In this document: positions 53,041 to 64,000 of the stretch, piece after piece | How the letters are laid out: each line of letters begins with the position of its first letter | Numbering within the stretch: the first letter of the stretch is position 1 | NCBI GenBank assembly: GCA_963377175.1 | Contig: CAUJNA010002902.1 | Coordinates: 202,610-266,609 of the forward strand | Source of the DNA: Effrenium voratum | Taxonomy: Eukaryota; Sar; Dinophyceae; Suessiales; Symbiodiniaceae | Direction of reading: 5' to 3' | Length of the DNA: 64,000 nucleotides | Made by a program: the position numbers and the translations under genes | The notes under the pieces: model-generated | Told to the model about the DNA's origin: nothing | Seen by the model: only the letters and a program-made list of their open reading frames with translations | The model's database searches: none

Positions 53041-56000
53041 TTGAAGGGGTCGGCGGCACTGGGCGGCAGCCCTTAAATAACTCCTAATTGGAGGTTTGGA
53101 CCGGGGATTCAAGCTGGTTCTTGTGGAAATGGGAAACCCTGCAAGGCCACCAAACCCCAATCCAAACCATCAACTCTCATTTGCTGAGTGGATTGCCCAG
53201 GAAAAGTCCAAACTTTTTGCTTGCCACTAAACTGGTCCAACCCCAAAAAGTGTTCAAAGTCCATGAGCACAGGAAGCATTCGAAGCCCCGGTTCTTGTAG
53301 CAATTAAAAAAGGCCACCCCGGAAGGGAACCGATCCGTGCCTTGAGGGCTGGGACTCGGACTCTGTGCGCCTCGATACCTCAGGCAAGCGGCTGGGGGGG
53401 GGGGGGTGCTACCCGCTTCTGGCACATGGAGAAAGCCATCGAAGCCGAATCTAAGCATTGACTCTTGGAAACCAAAGCAAGTTGTTCCGCCTGGCGGTCA
53501 AAGCAGGACAATCAGACAACCTAATGTGGGCGAAGGCATCTCCAGGGCAACCGACTCCGCAAACAAGAAATCAGGTTGCACATGGAACGGGTTCCTCTGG
53601 CTGTTGCATGTCTTTTTGTTGGTGCCCATGTTCAAAGCAACACTGACAACCTGATGTTAACAGTTGCTATTCTGTGTTCCAGCAGCCTAAGATTGCCAAC
53701 CTGGGCATGCCAAAAAACGGCTCGTGCTCGTCACTTTGCGTGTTTGGGCGCCTGTCCGGACCGTTTGTTGGACCAGGCCGCATGAAACGTCGACCGGAGG
53801 CTGCCACCTCAGGGGCTCCGGGCACCACCGGAGCCCGCCGCATCATGGGGCTGCTGGCGGTGCGGACGTTTTGCCAGGCCTGGCACCGTGCGCAGAGTAA
53901 TTTGTATAAGCCCCTTGGAATAAAACACATATTCCCTGTGATAAGTTCCCTTCAAGGCCAACAGGGGAAATCAACATATTCTTAAAGCAAGTGGAAGTTT
54001 GTAGGGAATGCCCCCCAAAACTAACGTGGATCCCCCCAAAAAAGGTCTCTGAATAGGAGGTGGCTTCAAAAAATAGGTGTTTAGAGTCGATGTGAACCTG
54101 CTGAGCTTCTATGTTCACTCGCGGGGGAGTATGAGTGGAAAATGGAATAACCGAACCAACCAGAGTATCAAGGAAGGAGATATTCCCATGGTTTCTGCTC
54201 AAAGCATGCAGGGTGTGTACCGCATCTCTAGCACCGTGTCCCCGAATCTGGTGGAAGGACACGCTGAATATAGAAGCCCTGGAAATAAGGAATCTTCAAG
54301 TGACTCCTAAAGTAGAAATATATAGAGACTGCCAAGGAAGGAACCGTCATCATAGTTGAGCTCCTTCCAACTTGCCCAACTGAAGCAAGCCACCAGCGCC
54401 CACTCCGTTGGGGCCCCAGCAGTCACCCGCACGTCCGGGCTCAAGGACCGATCCTCAAACTAAGAGCCGGGCTCCACGCAGCTTTGGGAAACCGACGATG
54501 AGCCAGCCAAAAGCCACCCAACGGAAGCCACTCAGATCACATGCCGCATATTTGGCTGGTACGCAACAAACAAAGCTCGAACGAACGTGAGCGCATCCCT
54601 TAAAAAATCAGCGCCCACTTGCGAAATCACTCAGGCCATCGCTGGCGATGTTGGGTAGTAAGCCACCCCAGGCCTCGCCAGGTGGCCATGAGAGGCTTTA
54701 TTGCTTCGAGCAGAAGACTGGGTCCGAATTGGCGGGGGGTGGGGGGGCCATGGGCTGCAAAAATCCAAGCCTCACCGAAGAGCACACCAGCGCCCCAATG
54801 ATCTGTGAAGCTGCATTGGTCACTTGTACCGCATCTCAATCTCCCACTCCAAACTAAAAAATCCAGGGATGGATGGGAAGCATGATTGCCCTCAGTAACG
54901 CTGCCCATTTCATTGCACCAAGGCCCAGAGAGAAAAGAACTGAGAGACTAAACGCATGTACTCATAACTGAAAGCGACTAGAAGGGAACATCCAAATCAA
55001 AAGGCTGGCTGGGGACAGCTCAGGCAAATCCTTTAAACAAGCGGGAAAAAGGGATCTCCAAGCAAAAAACCTGCAGTATCTTACAGTGGATGCACAAACT
55101 CCATTTCGCTCCAGTTAAGAAGCCGATTCGAAGGATTCGATTCCAATGCCAAGCAACGTTCGGATTCGTTTCCGTGGCTTCACTTCGTGGGGGTCTCGAA
55201 GTCTCGGATTTCGAGACCCCACCATCACGTCGTGAGCTCGTCTACCCCCCCCCCCCCAAAACATCCCAAAAGGCGAGCCCCGAAGCCCTGGCCTCGCAGC
55301 TCCAACCTGACTGAGAGGTGGCATGACCCATTTGGCTCGACATGTACCAAAATAGCACCAAAAGGTACATGGAACCAAAGACTACGTGCGAAACCCTGGC
55401 TCTTTCATTTGGAGCCACACCCATTTCGATAGAAACCACGGAAAAAAAGAAAAGAAAAAAAACACACGCTGAACAAGGGCGCGATTACTTTGCTCATATG
55501 CGGCAAATTTCCCAGGGTTGTGTTCCAACAAGTGGCTGCCTCGTAAATTGCTAGCGGGCTCGCAATGCAAAGGCAAATTGAATGCTTCGCGCTTCGATGG
55601 AAATGAAGTTTTGACTCCACAGAATTGCTGCAAAACAGACACGAAACTCTGCAACAAACAATTTTGAAAAGCAACCGTATAAGAGGCTATGCATTTCAAA
55701 GACGCTAGAAGGAAGGTGCCCAAGGTTGCCTGTGAATCACATGTGGCTTTTGGATATCATTTGCGCTGCAACACTGAGGAATGTCCCCAGGCATTTCTGT
55801 CCGTCCAGCGAGCAAAGCAATGGATCCTGAAAAGGCTTGATATGTGCGTCTTGTCAAATGAGTGGACCGTGCGCTCTCTTCCCCGCAACGTCGACTTTCA
55901 AACATTCTCAGACAATGATCAAAACGAACCTATAAGGCGAATCGCTATAGTTTCTTCAGCAGGGATCCTTCTTACTATTCTGAAACTGTGGTAGGGGGCC

Positions 56001-56785
56001 CTTGCTATGAAGTTCCTGGCGAACGATCGTAATCAAACAAAATGACACGGTCTCCCTACCCCTGAGAGGCCCCAACGACAGCCGCTAAAGCCCTGCCCAC
56101 AAAGAAAATTGTTTGTTTAGCCTCATGGTTGCAGACTCGCGAGATCTTTTCTGAACTTCATCTCCGAGCTTCCCTCTGAAAATGTCATGTCTCACAATCA
56201 GCTCACAAATGCCCCACCACAAGCTTTGCGACACCGGGGCTCAGGCCAATGGAGCCATCGGCCGAGCCGTGGGCGGGCCTTGGACATAGGCCTGCGATGC
56301 CTGGGCTCGACCAAACCCGCCTAACGCTCCCCAATTTGGAGGGGATCCTCCCTTTTCGTTTTGGAGGGGATCCTTTGCGCAATAGTGGGCATTATCTTAG
56401 ACACATTCGCTCGATGATTCCCACATCTTCCTGTGGTGCAGGTGCATGTGTAGAGTGCACGTGTGCAAAAGATAGTAAATTTTAATTCAGGGAACGCCAC
56501 TGAGAGTCGAACTCTCTTGAAAATGCGTGCTTCTGATTTGTGGCCTTCCCAAGTCTTTGCCATGCGAAAGGGGACAAAAGTGGACAGGGGGCCTTGTGAA
56601 GATGATAGCAGTCCTACAAAGCCCTCCTGTGCACTTCCCGAATTGTTGAACAGAAATGGACAGAGGGTAAGGAGAGATGAAGGGACATAGCCTAAAGCGG
56701 CGTATATGTGCTAAAACCATACCACACACACACACACACACACGCGCGCGTGTATACATCCACCCGTTTGAGAAAGCCCATTTAC
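53041..56785. other. Mostly non-coding; one weak terminal-exon-like segment
   Basis: No supported gene. On the minus strand near 54622-54712 a poly-pyrimidine tract and ACCCAG acceptor precede LLLEAIKPLMATWRGLGWLT and a stop; this could be a terminal exon but is weak. C/A homopolymers occur at 55246-55262 and 55439-55463, and a (CA)n tract at about 56713-56745. Confidence 0.35.
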
Positions 56786-56907
56786 CAGGGGCGACAATGG
56801 CCACTGAGGTAGAAGAACCTCTGTTCAAAAACAACTGGTCCCAGCCAGTGCGAAGAAACCATTCCTTGCAATCTTGGCCAACCTCTTGCCACCACAAATC
56901 CATGAAC
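56786..56907 (-). CDS. Candidate internal exon, unknown protein
   Basis: A minus-strand acceptor (TGCAGTGCCTAG) and GT donor (GCCCCTG/GTAAATG) flank 122 nt of open sequence reading FMDLWWQEVGQDCKEWFLRT and then GWDQLFLNRGSSTSVAIVAP. Aromatic-rich and coherent. It lies 0.5 kb upstream-side of nothing recognisable on the minus strand, past the end of gene B; it could start a further gene in the cluster. The family is unknown. Confidence 0.42.
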
Positions 56908-57416
56908 CTAGGCACTGCAGCAAGCAAATGACTGCCAATTGGTCGACTGCATAAAGCAAAACCCGCAAAAACAGACAATAGTAGAGACCCGAGCCACTAA
57001 ATTCACAACAAGCAAACACAGCTGCACCACGGCAGGTTTTGGCCGCCCTAAGAAACAACATGATCCCAAGTCAATGCTCCGACAACTTTGATTTCCGTCA
57101 TCAAATGGCAAGCCTTTGCACGATCGACACGGCACGTTCTATCCCTTTGACTTTTGTGTCCGAAGCCTTGCAGAAGAATCAGTTCGGCGGTTTGAGAACC
57201 TTTGGCTCAGCGCCCGCTGAATTGGTGTCTCCAGCGCACGATTCCAAGGTGCATGCCACCATTTGGGCATGGCGGATTCCTTGGCTGGAATTATGACCCC
57301 AGCAAAAAACAGTAATATTTGTTGCCTGGTGAGTGGAAAACAAAGGGAACTCCAAAAAAGCAACAACAACAAAAAAAGGGTAAGTAATTCTGGGGAAGAT
57401 TCTAGGGGCATTCAGG
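56908..57416. other. Spacer between gene B stop and the next exon-like island
   Basis: Nothing recognised. It begins the 3' flank of gene B on the minus strand. A (CAA)n-like run lies at 57362-57377. Confidence 0.4.
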
Positions 57417-60400
57417 TCAAAGGATTCGGCCACCGTAGGCCCAGGCGGTGGGATACGCCATGCGAGGCGCTACCCCCCTGGTGACCTGGCGGGGCGTGCC
57501 GGGAGTGCCGGCCACCACCCGCACCGGAGAGCCCTGGGATGCCATGGGCGTGCTCACCATGGGCCGCACGAAACGGGCCTGGCAGGCGAATCATTTGTTT
57601 CATATAATGTTTGTTTAACACTTTGAAACAAACAAATCTTTGAGCCAGGCAAAGAACTTCCTCTTGGCTGCAGGGAACCACTCTTTTCTTAAAATACACC
57701 TTGCCCCGCCCCGCCTGGGGGTGGCCAGGGACGTGCGCCTGGCTCGCATGGGCCTCGCGCACGTCTGGGGTCACTACACGCTGCGAAGGCGCTGCAACCT
57801 GCACGTCCGGCCGCGTGATGCGGTGCACCGGGTTGGGAGAGGCCACAACCCGCGTTGCCACCTTCAGGGATGTCACTGGATTAAGCTTTTGTAGATATCA
57901 ATGCACATCTGGGCGTCTTTTGAAGCTTTCTCCAGGGGAGAAAGGAAAGCCAGGATGTCCAAATCCCTGCTTTGACACACTCTGGACGGACGAAATCCAA
58001 TTCGCACCACTTAAGAAACCCTACTTTCCGATTCGATCCCAACATAAAACAGCAAATCCAACCAACGTCATGGGTTCAACCATATGGTTTGGCGTATTTC
58101 GATTTCAACCAACAAACAAATTTTGGGAGAACCATCCACCGCACTTGGGCTCGGCCTTGGCCTTCTCCCGCCCCATCTCTGAGTGTGGCCGCTGATCCAT
58201 GGCCGACGCCCCATGGGGCACGGAGGGCGAGGTGGCGCGCTCGGGACCCCGAGGCGTGGTGGTCCTGAGAGCCGTGAAGCCAACCCCCGGCTTCAGCACG
58301 AAGCCGTTCATTTCCCACTTAAAGGGGCGATCGGGTACCTAGTAAGTAGGTAAGAACCATGGTTATAAGCAACACAAGCCATGGTTGTAAGACTCCGTCC
58401 AGTGGGTTATTACCAGGCGTGCTAACCACTTACTAAGTACCTGATCGCCCCCCGCAAGTACCATGTCGCAGAACTCCGATCCGTGGCTCCAAGGAGCTCC
58501 CTCTTCAAAAGCCAATTTGGCCCCCTTCCAGCCAACAGCTAGTATTTCTGCTTTTCGCAGCGGGTTGGCCAAAGTCCGAACTTGTTGTTCGCAAAAATGG
58601 TCTTCACACAAAGTAGCTCAGGGAGTGAAATGATTGAACAACCTACTTTTGGTTTTCCGATTGAAAGAGATCAGGGTCTGATTGTCTTGCTGGTGCTCAG
58701 TGGGGAATCAGGGAATGTGAACCCAGGGATCCCTTTAAAGGAAACCCCAGAAAATGGTTTACAAGGGTCATTCCCTCATTCCCTGCCTATCCAACCAGCA
58801 AGTTGTTTGGCTGCCCAACCCTTGTCCTTCTGCGCTTGGCAGCCAAGAGGTGGTGATAGGTGGCGGTAATGCTGTTCTGTTTGTTGCCCTGCAGGCAGCT
58901 GATGGCATAGTCCCGGGGGATGCCTTGCTGCCTGCGACGCTGAGATGGCCATGGGTCAAAATCCCGTACCCCCAGTGAACATCCCAATCCCCACTAAAAT
59001 AGCCTAAAATGGGTGGTGCACCTACCCCAAAAACCATTGGTTTTGACCCACAGCCAGATCGATGTTCAAGATTTTTCCGATTACAGCCTGAGATTGCATT
59101 GTAGGGAAGTTACCCCAAACAGTCCCAAATAAGCCAGCCAACATGGCCAGGTGTTATCTTGAAATAGGCGCAATAGGGTGATTCCCCAGAGAGTGTACTC
59201 CCAGGGTGTAATAGGAACATCCTTCGATGTAAGCCTCTCCTCTTGGATGTTCGTTGCCATCATCAGGTACCCTCCCGCCAATTAACATGGACCCTGAAAA
59301 AGGGTCCCAGAAAAGGAGCATGGTCTTGCAGAAACCCCCAAACGTCAGGTTCCATGTTAATTGGTAGGAGGGTAAGTAGGTTATAACCATGCTTAACTTT
59401 TGGGGTAATTGGGGTTGGTCCCCGTACCATGGTTGAAGCCTGCTCACCTGACGTCGGAAACAAACATCCTTTGGGCACTTCAAGTTGTGAGCCCTCCGGT
59501 CACGGCTTGCGACAAATATATGAGTTTGCCAAGGCCTTTCCAACATCAGCACTCATCTCTCCCCCGACAAAGACACATCTCATAAGACAGTGACCAAAAA
59601 CACAACGGCTACGTACTATCAAACATAGGCGAATTGTAAACCAATAGTAGGGAGGGATGAAAGGACTCACATTCAGCAGGCCCTCGAACAATCACGCTGG
59701 GGGTCCGGGAGCCAGCCAGCCCATGACCAACGACGCAATCAACTGGAACAGAAAAACTGCTTGGCAGAACTTTGCTGAAATCACAATCTGCGCCATCCGG
59801 GCAGGGAATGGGACCACACTGGGCTTTCGTAAATATGTTCGGCCAGTACTGGAAGTAAAGCCATGGCAGTGAAGCTTCTAGGCTTTATCGCCTCGCTTGC
59901 CTAGCTGACCACGCTTGGAACGCCAACGGATCAAAAGGTTTTTAGTCATGCTGACATGAGCCTCAGGTTCCCAGTCACCTGAATAACAGTTCATTAGCAG
60001 TAACCAGCCAAACTCCCATTTGTTCTCTTCAAATTGAGGCTTCCCCAGGTGACCGGCTGCAGTCGCAACTGCCGACTGGAACCACTTGGGTGAGGACGTC
60101 CGGCAAAAACAAAGCAAAACAAAGCGAAACCAATATAGAACAAACAAACAAACAACCAAACAAACAAGCCAAACAAACAAACAAGCCAAACAAACAAGCA
60201 AACAAACAAACAAACAAAACCAACAACAAAAAACAGCTCAAGCGGAATCATTCGTTTCAGCCCAGCTGCTTCAGCTCTTGTAGAACCTCCTCATCGAGGC
60301 CCGTCTTCACCTGCCAGTCAAGGGGCTACGCCGGCGAAAGGGCCGCATGCGCGCCCCAAGTGGCTGTGGTCAAAAACAGGGTTGCCCTGGTAAGCTCAGT

Positions 60401-61478
60401 TGCCCAAAGGACCCAAAAGAAAAGGTTCACTTGTTGTTGGTGTTATGGCTAAAATAAGCCTAAAAATGGGACCAAAAGGACAAAGAGTCGGCTTGGGGGC
60501 AAGTGAGTAAGATTGAGTAAGTGGACACTGGACTAGAATCTGCGGTCCAATCTCGATTTGATTCTAAGCCAAACCCAAGTAGTTCCATCCGCTTCGGGCT
60601 TTCGTCATCCTCTTCACTTACCCACGGATAGGCAAAACCAAGACGTGACGTTTAGTGCGAACATATGCGTTCAGGTTCCGTGTTGGTGGGTTGGTTTGGG
60701 GGGTCTTTTTTGAGGATACAATTGTTTGTGTGGTGTCAGAGGGAAATTAACAGGATCACGATTCATGGGGTCCCCCAATAAAAACGCACGCATATGGAAT
60801 GAACAGCCAGCTCAGGTTTTGGACGCCGGAAATTGCTTTCCGGAAGTAAGTGGGAGAGCATAACTTGAAGACACAAGCAGGGTATGTGTCGGAACAGGGG
60901 GACTAATTGTGGCTTTCCCTTTGAAGGTGTTTTTTGTTGAAAAAGAACAACCTTTTCGAAAAGGGTAGTTTGGATTGGTGGGAGGTTAGGTGATGTTTGA
61001 TTAATCTTTACAAAAACCACAGGTTCAGCCTCCCAAGCCACCAACCAAAAAACACGGACTAAGCGGGTGTGAACCTTGATTGGGGATGCGTGCCGACTTA
61101 TGTCCACCCACTTGCGAGGTGGTTCCAACTCTCACAAAACACACCTAACTGTAGAATTTGACAAAACAACTCGGTGTCTTGAAATGGCCCCCTCAAAAAA
61201 ACAAACACACAACAAATGGATGGGTTTTCTTTTGGTTCCCTTTAAGCCAACACCACAAAGGGCAGCCCCCCCCCCCCGCCCACAAAAGGGGAAAGCATAG
61301 GCCTCCACCACCGTAAAGCGCTCCTCCTGCTTGGGGCTGGAGGTTGGTCTGGAGCTCATGGGCTGCCGTGGCGTGGACGGGGCGGGGCGCTGGCTCACCG
61401 GCACCGTGCTGGAACGCGCCACCTGTCGACGCGCACAGGGTCGGCTCTTGGGCCCTGGCCCTGCTTTGGGACGGGCTT
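57417..61478 (-). CDS. Gene B: UBA-like (AMPK/SNF1-type) protein, six phased exons, 5' end not found
   Basis: Exons on the minus strand: 61312-61478, 60262-60310, 58827-58923, 58140-58264, 57700-57875 and 57417-57578 (stop TGA). Phases close at every junction (0, 1, 2, 1, 0). Donors read GT, GC, GA, GT, GT and all acceptors are AG. The second and third exons together give LDEEVLQELKQL and GIPRDYAISCLQGNKQNSIT, followed by a YHHLLAAKR end. This is the UBA-like autoinhibitory segment that follows the kinase domain in AMPK/SNF1-related kinases (Gly-Phe/Ile-Pro-Arg, N-K-x-N-x-x-T-x-x-Y-x-x-L). The first exon and the tail are Ser/Thr/Pro/Arg-rich. No kinase domain is seen upstream within the window, so it may be a 3' partial duplicate or a kinase-less relative. 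Exon borders are inferred, not transcript-confirmed. Confidence 0.6.
57983..58020 (+). mobile_element. Fragment of the GATGGACGAAATCC MITE family inside an intron
   Basis: GGACGGACGAAATCC and then GCACCACTTAAGAAACC match the end and interior of 10777-10860 (reverse orientation). It lies in the 57876-58139 intron of gene B. Confidence 0.5.
58324..58451. mobile_element. 128-bp palindromic MITE-like element in a gene B intron
   Basis: GGGGCGATCGGGTACCTAGT at 58324 is inverted at the right end, whose reverse complement is GGGGCGATCAGGTACTTAGT; pairing continues for about 28 bp. The interior has CCATGGTTATAAG and CCATGGTTGTAAG. It lies within the GA-AG intron 58265-58826. A related copy is at 61519-61618. 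Confidence 0.68.
59268..59374. mobile_element. 107-bp foldback element in a gene B intron
   Basis: TACCCTCCCGCCAATTAACA at 59268 pairs with TGTTAATTGGTAGGAGGGTA at its right end (23-bp arms, two mismatches). The right flank GTAAGTAGGTTATAACCATG resembles the neighbouring palindromic family. Located inside the GC-AG intron 58924-60261. Confidence 0.68.
60112..60235. repeat. AAAC/CAAA microsatellite
   Basis: (AAAC)n with interruptions such as AAGCC and AACC, on the intron side of the gene B exon at 60262-60310. Confidence 0.92.
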
Positions 61479-61518
61479 CTGGGCTCGGATGGAACCAACA
61501 CTGGGGGAATTGTGCGTC

Positions 61519-61618
61519 AGGTGGGTAATAACCATGGGTATCACCCAATTGTCATGGTTGTAAGTCTCCCAAGTGGGTTATAACACCAGGCTTACTGACC
61601 ACTTACTAAGTATCTTAC
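61519..61618. mobile_element. Related MITE-like element upstream of a gene B exon
   Basis: GTCATGGTTGTAAGTCTCCC, GTGGGTTATAACACCAGG and CCACTTACTAAGTATCTTAC match the 58324-58451 element. The left inverted end is missing. Its inner edge is 40 bp from the 61478 exon start. Confidence 0.55.
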
Positions 61619-61622
61619 CCCT

Positions 61623-62330
61623 TTACGCAAACAACCATGATTGAAGTTGGGCCCAGATATAGAATGTATAGCTTATTTGATTGCTTCACTTTGAGTCGCT
61701 GGTAAAATGCAACATGTATTCTTAGCTTGCATTTCTGTCAGGCAAGGACACCCCTTTTCGAGATTCCATGCGATTTTTCGTAGGGGTGCGTATACGGGCT
61801 TGTCTCACAAAAGGACCCCGAAAATAGATGGTTTCTTTTAGTTGATATCGCAAGACAACCAAAAAGGAGAGCCCTCGACAAATCTATCGCCCTTTGAACA
61901 TCACCCCAAGAGAAACTCTCTTGAATTTGCTCCCAAAAGGTGCTCCCCAAAAACGCAAACAAGGGCCCCAAAGTGGCTCGACTGGAGCTTGGCTCGGCTC
62001 ACATCCGGCAGGTTCATCCATTGTTGAAACGAAAGGGTTGAAACGAACGTGATCAGCAAACAGGGTGCACCAAAGTCGAAGGCACAATTCCGCGGAAGTT
62101 ATTGGAACTGTTCCAAGCGCCCGATTGAGAGTTACGGTAACTGGCTATCCACAAAGGGGGCTGGTTTGCCATGTCCAGCTTCATACCTTCCGTAGACCCC
62201 GTGAAACAACACACGGGGCATACAATGACATCGCAAGGAGCACCGTTGGTTCTACAAAGACCAACATGCTTGTTCACAAGGTTGTGGGGTGCCGATTAAA
62301 GTAAATTGCCTCATGGCAGAGATCGTCTCT
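61623..62330. other. Spacer between gene A stop and gene B first visible exon
   Basis: No coding signal was recognised. The 5' end of gene B, including any start codon, was not found here. Confidence 0.4.
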
Positions 62331-63692
62331 CTACCTTCTCTTGGCCATGGGGCCACCATAAGCCAGGTGCCGGGCCTTGCTGTTCACCGGGCGGATCACA
62401 TAGCGAGTAGTGCCGTCAAAGCGAACTTCCGGCGTCGCATGCACCGCGTGCTTCTCGTCCCGCTCATGGCCCAAGTAGGGGGAGGTGGGCATTGCCACTT
62501 GCACTGCCTCACTTGTCAGACACAAATCGGAGAAACACACGCCAAAGCCAAACATGCATGGTGCATCATTTCGGGCCAAGTACTAAACATGGATAACATG
62601 GTTGGTCAAAACTGCCAGAAGTCGAAAGGTCAGAAAGCCCAGGTGCTGGCCGAGGCAGTGACATGGATGCGTCTGGGGTCACCATCCGTGAGGAGTTTGG
62701 AGTGGATGGCTCAGGGCGGTCATGCGTCACAACCGCCCGCGAAGAATTGGGAGTCGTCTGCTGCACCGCAGGGCGCGACATGGAAGTGTCAGGCGTCACT
62801 GCCATGCGAGACGAGTTTGGGGTCACCTGCGCATCGCGAGACTCCTGCGGAGTCATGCGTTGCTGCGGGTGTGGAGAGGCTACCACGCGAGGCGTGCCTG
62901 CCTCCATTCGAGGGGTGGGGGTGACACCGCCCTCCATGCGGGGCGAGATACCTGCCTCCACACGAGGAGTTACACCTCCCTCGCGAGTGGCATCCGGCCG
63001 AGGCGTTGCATGCGCGACATGCGTGGCATGCACGGCATGTGCGGCGCTGGCCTCCTTGGCAGCACCTCAGGGTTGGGCTACGCCCTTCACACATATTTCA
63101 ACCACTATTGTTTGAAACAACCTCCTTTTGGTTTCCCATTTCTTCAAGATTCTTCAAGAGGGCGTCATTTCAAGCCATTTCGGCCTCCATTGCTCTCGCG
63201 GCGCTCGGTGTGGGGCCGCTGGTCCGTGGTGGAGGCCCCAGGCCGAGACGAGGGACTAGCGGCCCGGTCCCGCTCCTCCTGACGCTCCTCCTGGCGCTGG
63301 AGGTGGTCCATCATCCTCGAGGCGGTTTGATGAAAGGTGTCCCGTCCCAGGTCACGCGGCTTCCTTTTCATGTTGGGGACCGTTCGTTGGAACCAGCTGT
63401 ATAGGAGTAAATATATACATATGTATATGTATAATAATACATATATATATATATATATCAGCAAATGTGACTATATATATATAGGTACATGCGTATGGGG
63501 GTAGGTGTCCTCCAACCAGTTTTGAGGGTTCCTACCATCTTCCCGCCATTTCATTGACAGTCTTAGCCTCAAGGCCCAGGTCCTCTTGCGCTTCGCCGCC
63601 AGCAGGTAGTAGGTCGTGGTCACGCTGTTGTGCTTGTTGTTCTGCAGGCAGTTGATGGCATACTCCCGGGGGAAGCCATGCCGCTTCAGCTC
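62331..63692 (-). CDS. Gene A: paralogous UBA-like (AMPK/SNF1-type) protein, four phased exons, 5' end outside window
   Basis: Exons on the minus strand: 63583-63692, 63185-63396, 62616-63065 and 62331-62503 (stop TAG). Phases fit at each join with donors GA (AAGAG/GACCTG), GC (GGAG/GCCG) and probably GC (TCTG/GCAG), all with AG acceptors. The first exon gives ELKRHGFPREYAINCLQNNK and then HNSVTTTYYLLAAKR, the conserved core of the UBA-like segment of AMPK/SNF1-type kinases, which packs against the kinase domain and controls it. The second exon has a Gln/Glu/Arg-rich helix and DQRPHTERRE, matching DQRPHSEMGRE of gene B. The third is rich in TPNSSR and MAVTPDTSMS repeats (likely phosphosites). 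The fourth ends AYGGPMAKRR, matching AYGGRIL of gene B. Any kinase domain would lie beyond 64000. The end of exon 3 is the least certain border. Confidence 0.62.
63408..63482. repeat. TA microsatellite in the GA-AG intron of gene A
   Basis: (TA)n with ATACATATG interruptions, inside intron 63397-63582. Confidence 0.9.
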
Positions 63693-63818
63693 CTGGGGGC
63701 CATCCACCACGAAGGGAGGAAACGATCAAACCTCGAGACCTCTTTCTGAATACGTTTCGAACTATACAAGGCACCGTCAATAGCAGAACGAAGCAAAACT
63801 TGTTTTTTGGTGTGTGAA

Positions 63819-64000
63819 CAACATGTGTGTGTGTGTGTCTCCGTGTCTCCGTGTCTCCGTGTCTCCGTGTGTGTGTGTGTCTATGTCTATGTGTGTCTGT
63901 GTCTGTGTCTGTGTTTGTGTCTGTGTCTGTGTCTGTGTCTGTGTCTGTGTCTGTGTCTGTGTAGGTGTGTGTGTAGGTGTGTAGGTGTGTAGGTGTGTAG
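63819..64000 (+). repeat. TG/TGTCTG microsatellite at the window end
   Basis: (TG)n, (TGTCTCCG)n and (TGTCTG)n blocks running to the edge of the window, ending in TGTGTAGG units. Confidence 0.95.

Noticed and set aside
52148..53160. 190-226-codon ORFs in several frames over the hairpin array
   Set aside because: Open only because the units lack stops in these frames. Three overlapping frames are all 'coding' and poly-C runs set the frame.
55689..55994. 101-codon plus-strand ORF with a few Cys
   Set aside because: No recognisable domain, opposite orientation to all supported coding sequence, and no splice or codon-bias support.

Overview
The window looks like nuclear DNA of a dinoflagellate, most plausibly a member of the Symbiodiniaceae or a close relative. 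Four things point there. (1) It is repeat-rich and gene-poor, and coding exons are short islands in long non-coding stretches. (2) Two retroelements carry cytosine-methyltransferase-like domains, a combination described for dinoflagellate retrotransposons. (3) One multi-exon gene model closes in phase only if introns with GC and GA donors are accepted, which are common in dinoflagellates. (4) A spliced-leader-like sequence lies upstream of one retroelement. Species cannot be set from sequence alone.

Layout. 0.4-2.7 kb: a non-autonomous DNA transposon with ~110-bp inverted ends and a 12-bp target duplication, filled by a 32-bp minisatellite and a TAG array. 3-13.6 kb: isolated exon-like islands on the minus strand, an intronless KH-domain RNA-binding protein with a secretory/plastid-type leader (8.0-8.8 kb), a short foldback MITE and AT microsatellites. 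13.7-20.5 kb: an almost perfectly preserved DIRS-order (PAT/Ngaro-like) retrotransposon on the minus strand, with identical or near-identical split direct repeats, gag-like ORFs, RT, a DNMT3-like domain, RNase H and a tyrosine recombinase. The catalytic Cys of the DNMT-like domain reads as Ser. 22-27 kb: a dispersed repeat, MITE relatives and a few candidate exons. 27-30 kb: ATC/ATG-rich satellites, with a 135-bp-arm palindrome.

29.5-48.3 kb holds the same ~9.3-kb sequence twice, directly on either side of a 100-N gap. It contains a 2.1-kb higher-order tandem array with TGTA microsatellites, a 145-bp MITE, an endonuclease/exonuclease/phosphatase (EEP)-fold ORF and the 3' part of a Ty1/copia RT. 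This may be an unmerged contig overlap rather than a real duplication. 46.2-52.2 kb: the full copia-like element (gag, methyltransferase-like, RT, EEP; no protease, integrase or RNase H seen), broken by frameshifts. 52.2-53.05 kb: a tandem array of hairpin-forming units separated by poly-C runs. A half unit of the same sequence occurs inverted at 30.2 and 39.7 kb.

57.4-63.7 kb: two related minus-strand genes in tandem. Each has an AMPK/SNF1-type UBA-like segment and a Ser/Thr-Pro-rich tail, and the exons can be joined in phase with GT, GC and GA donors. Palindromic MITE-like elements sit inside their introns. Nearly everything with coding signal is on the minus strand, which fits the unidirectional gene clusters typical of dinoflagellates.
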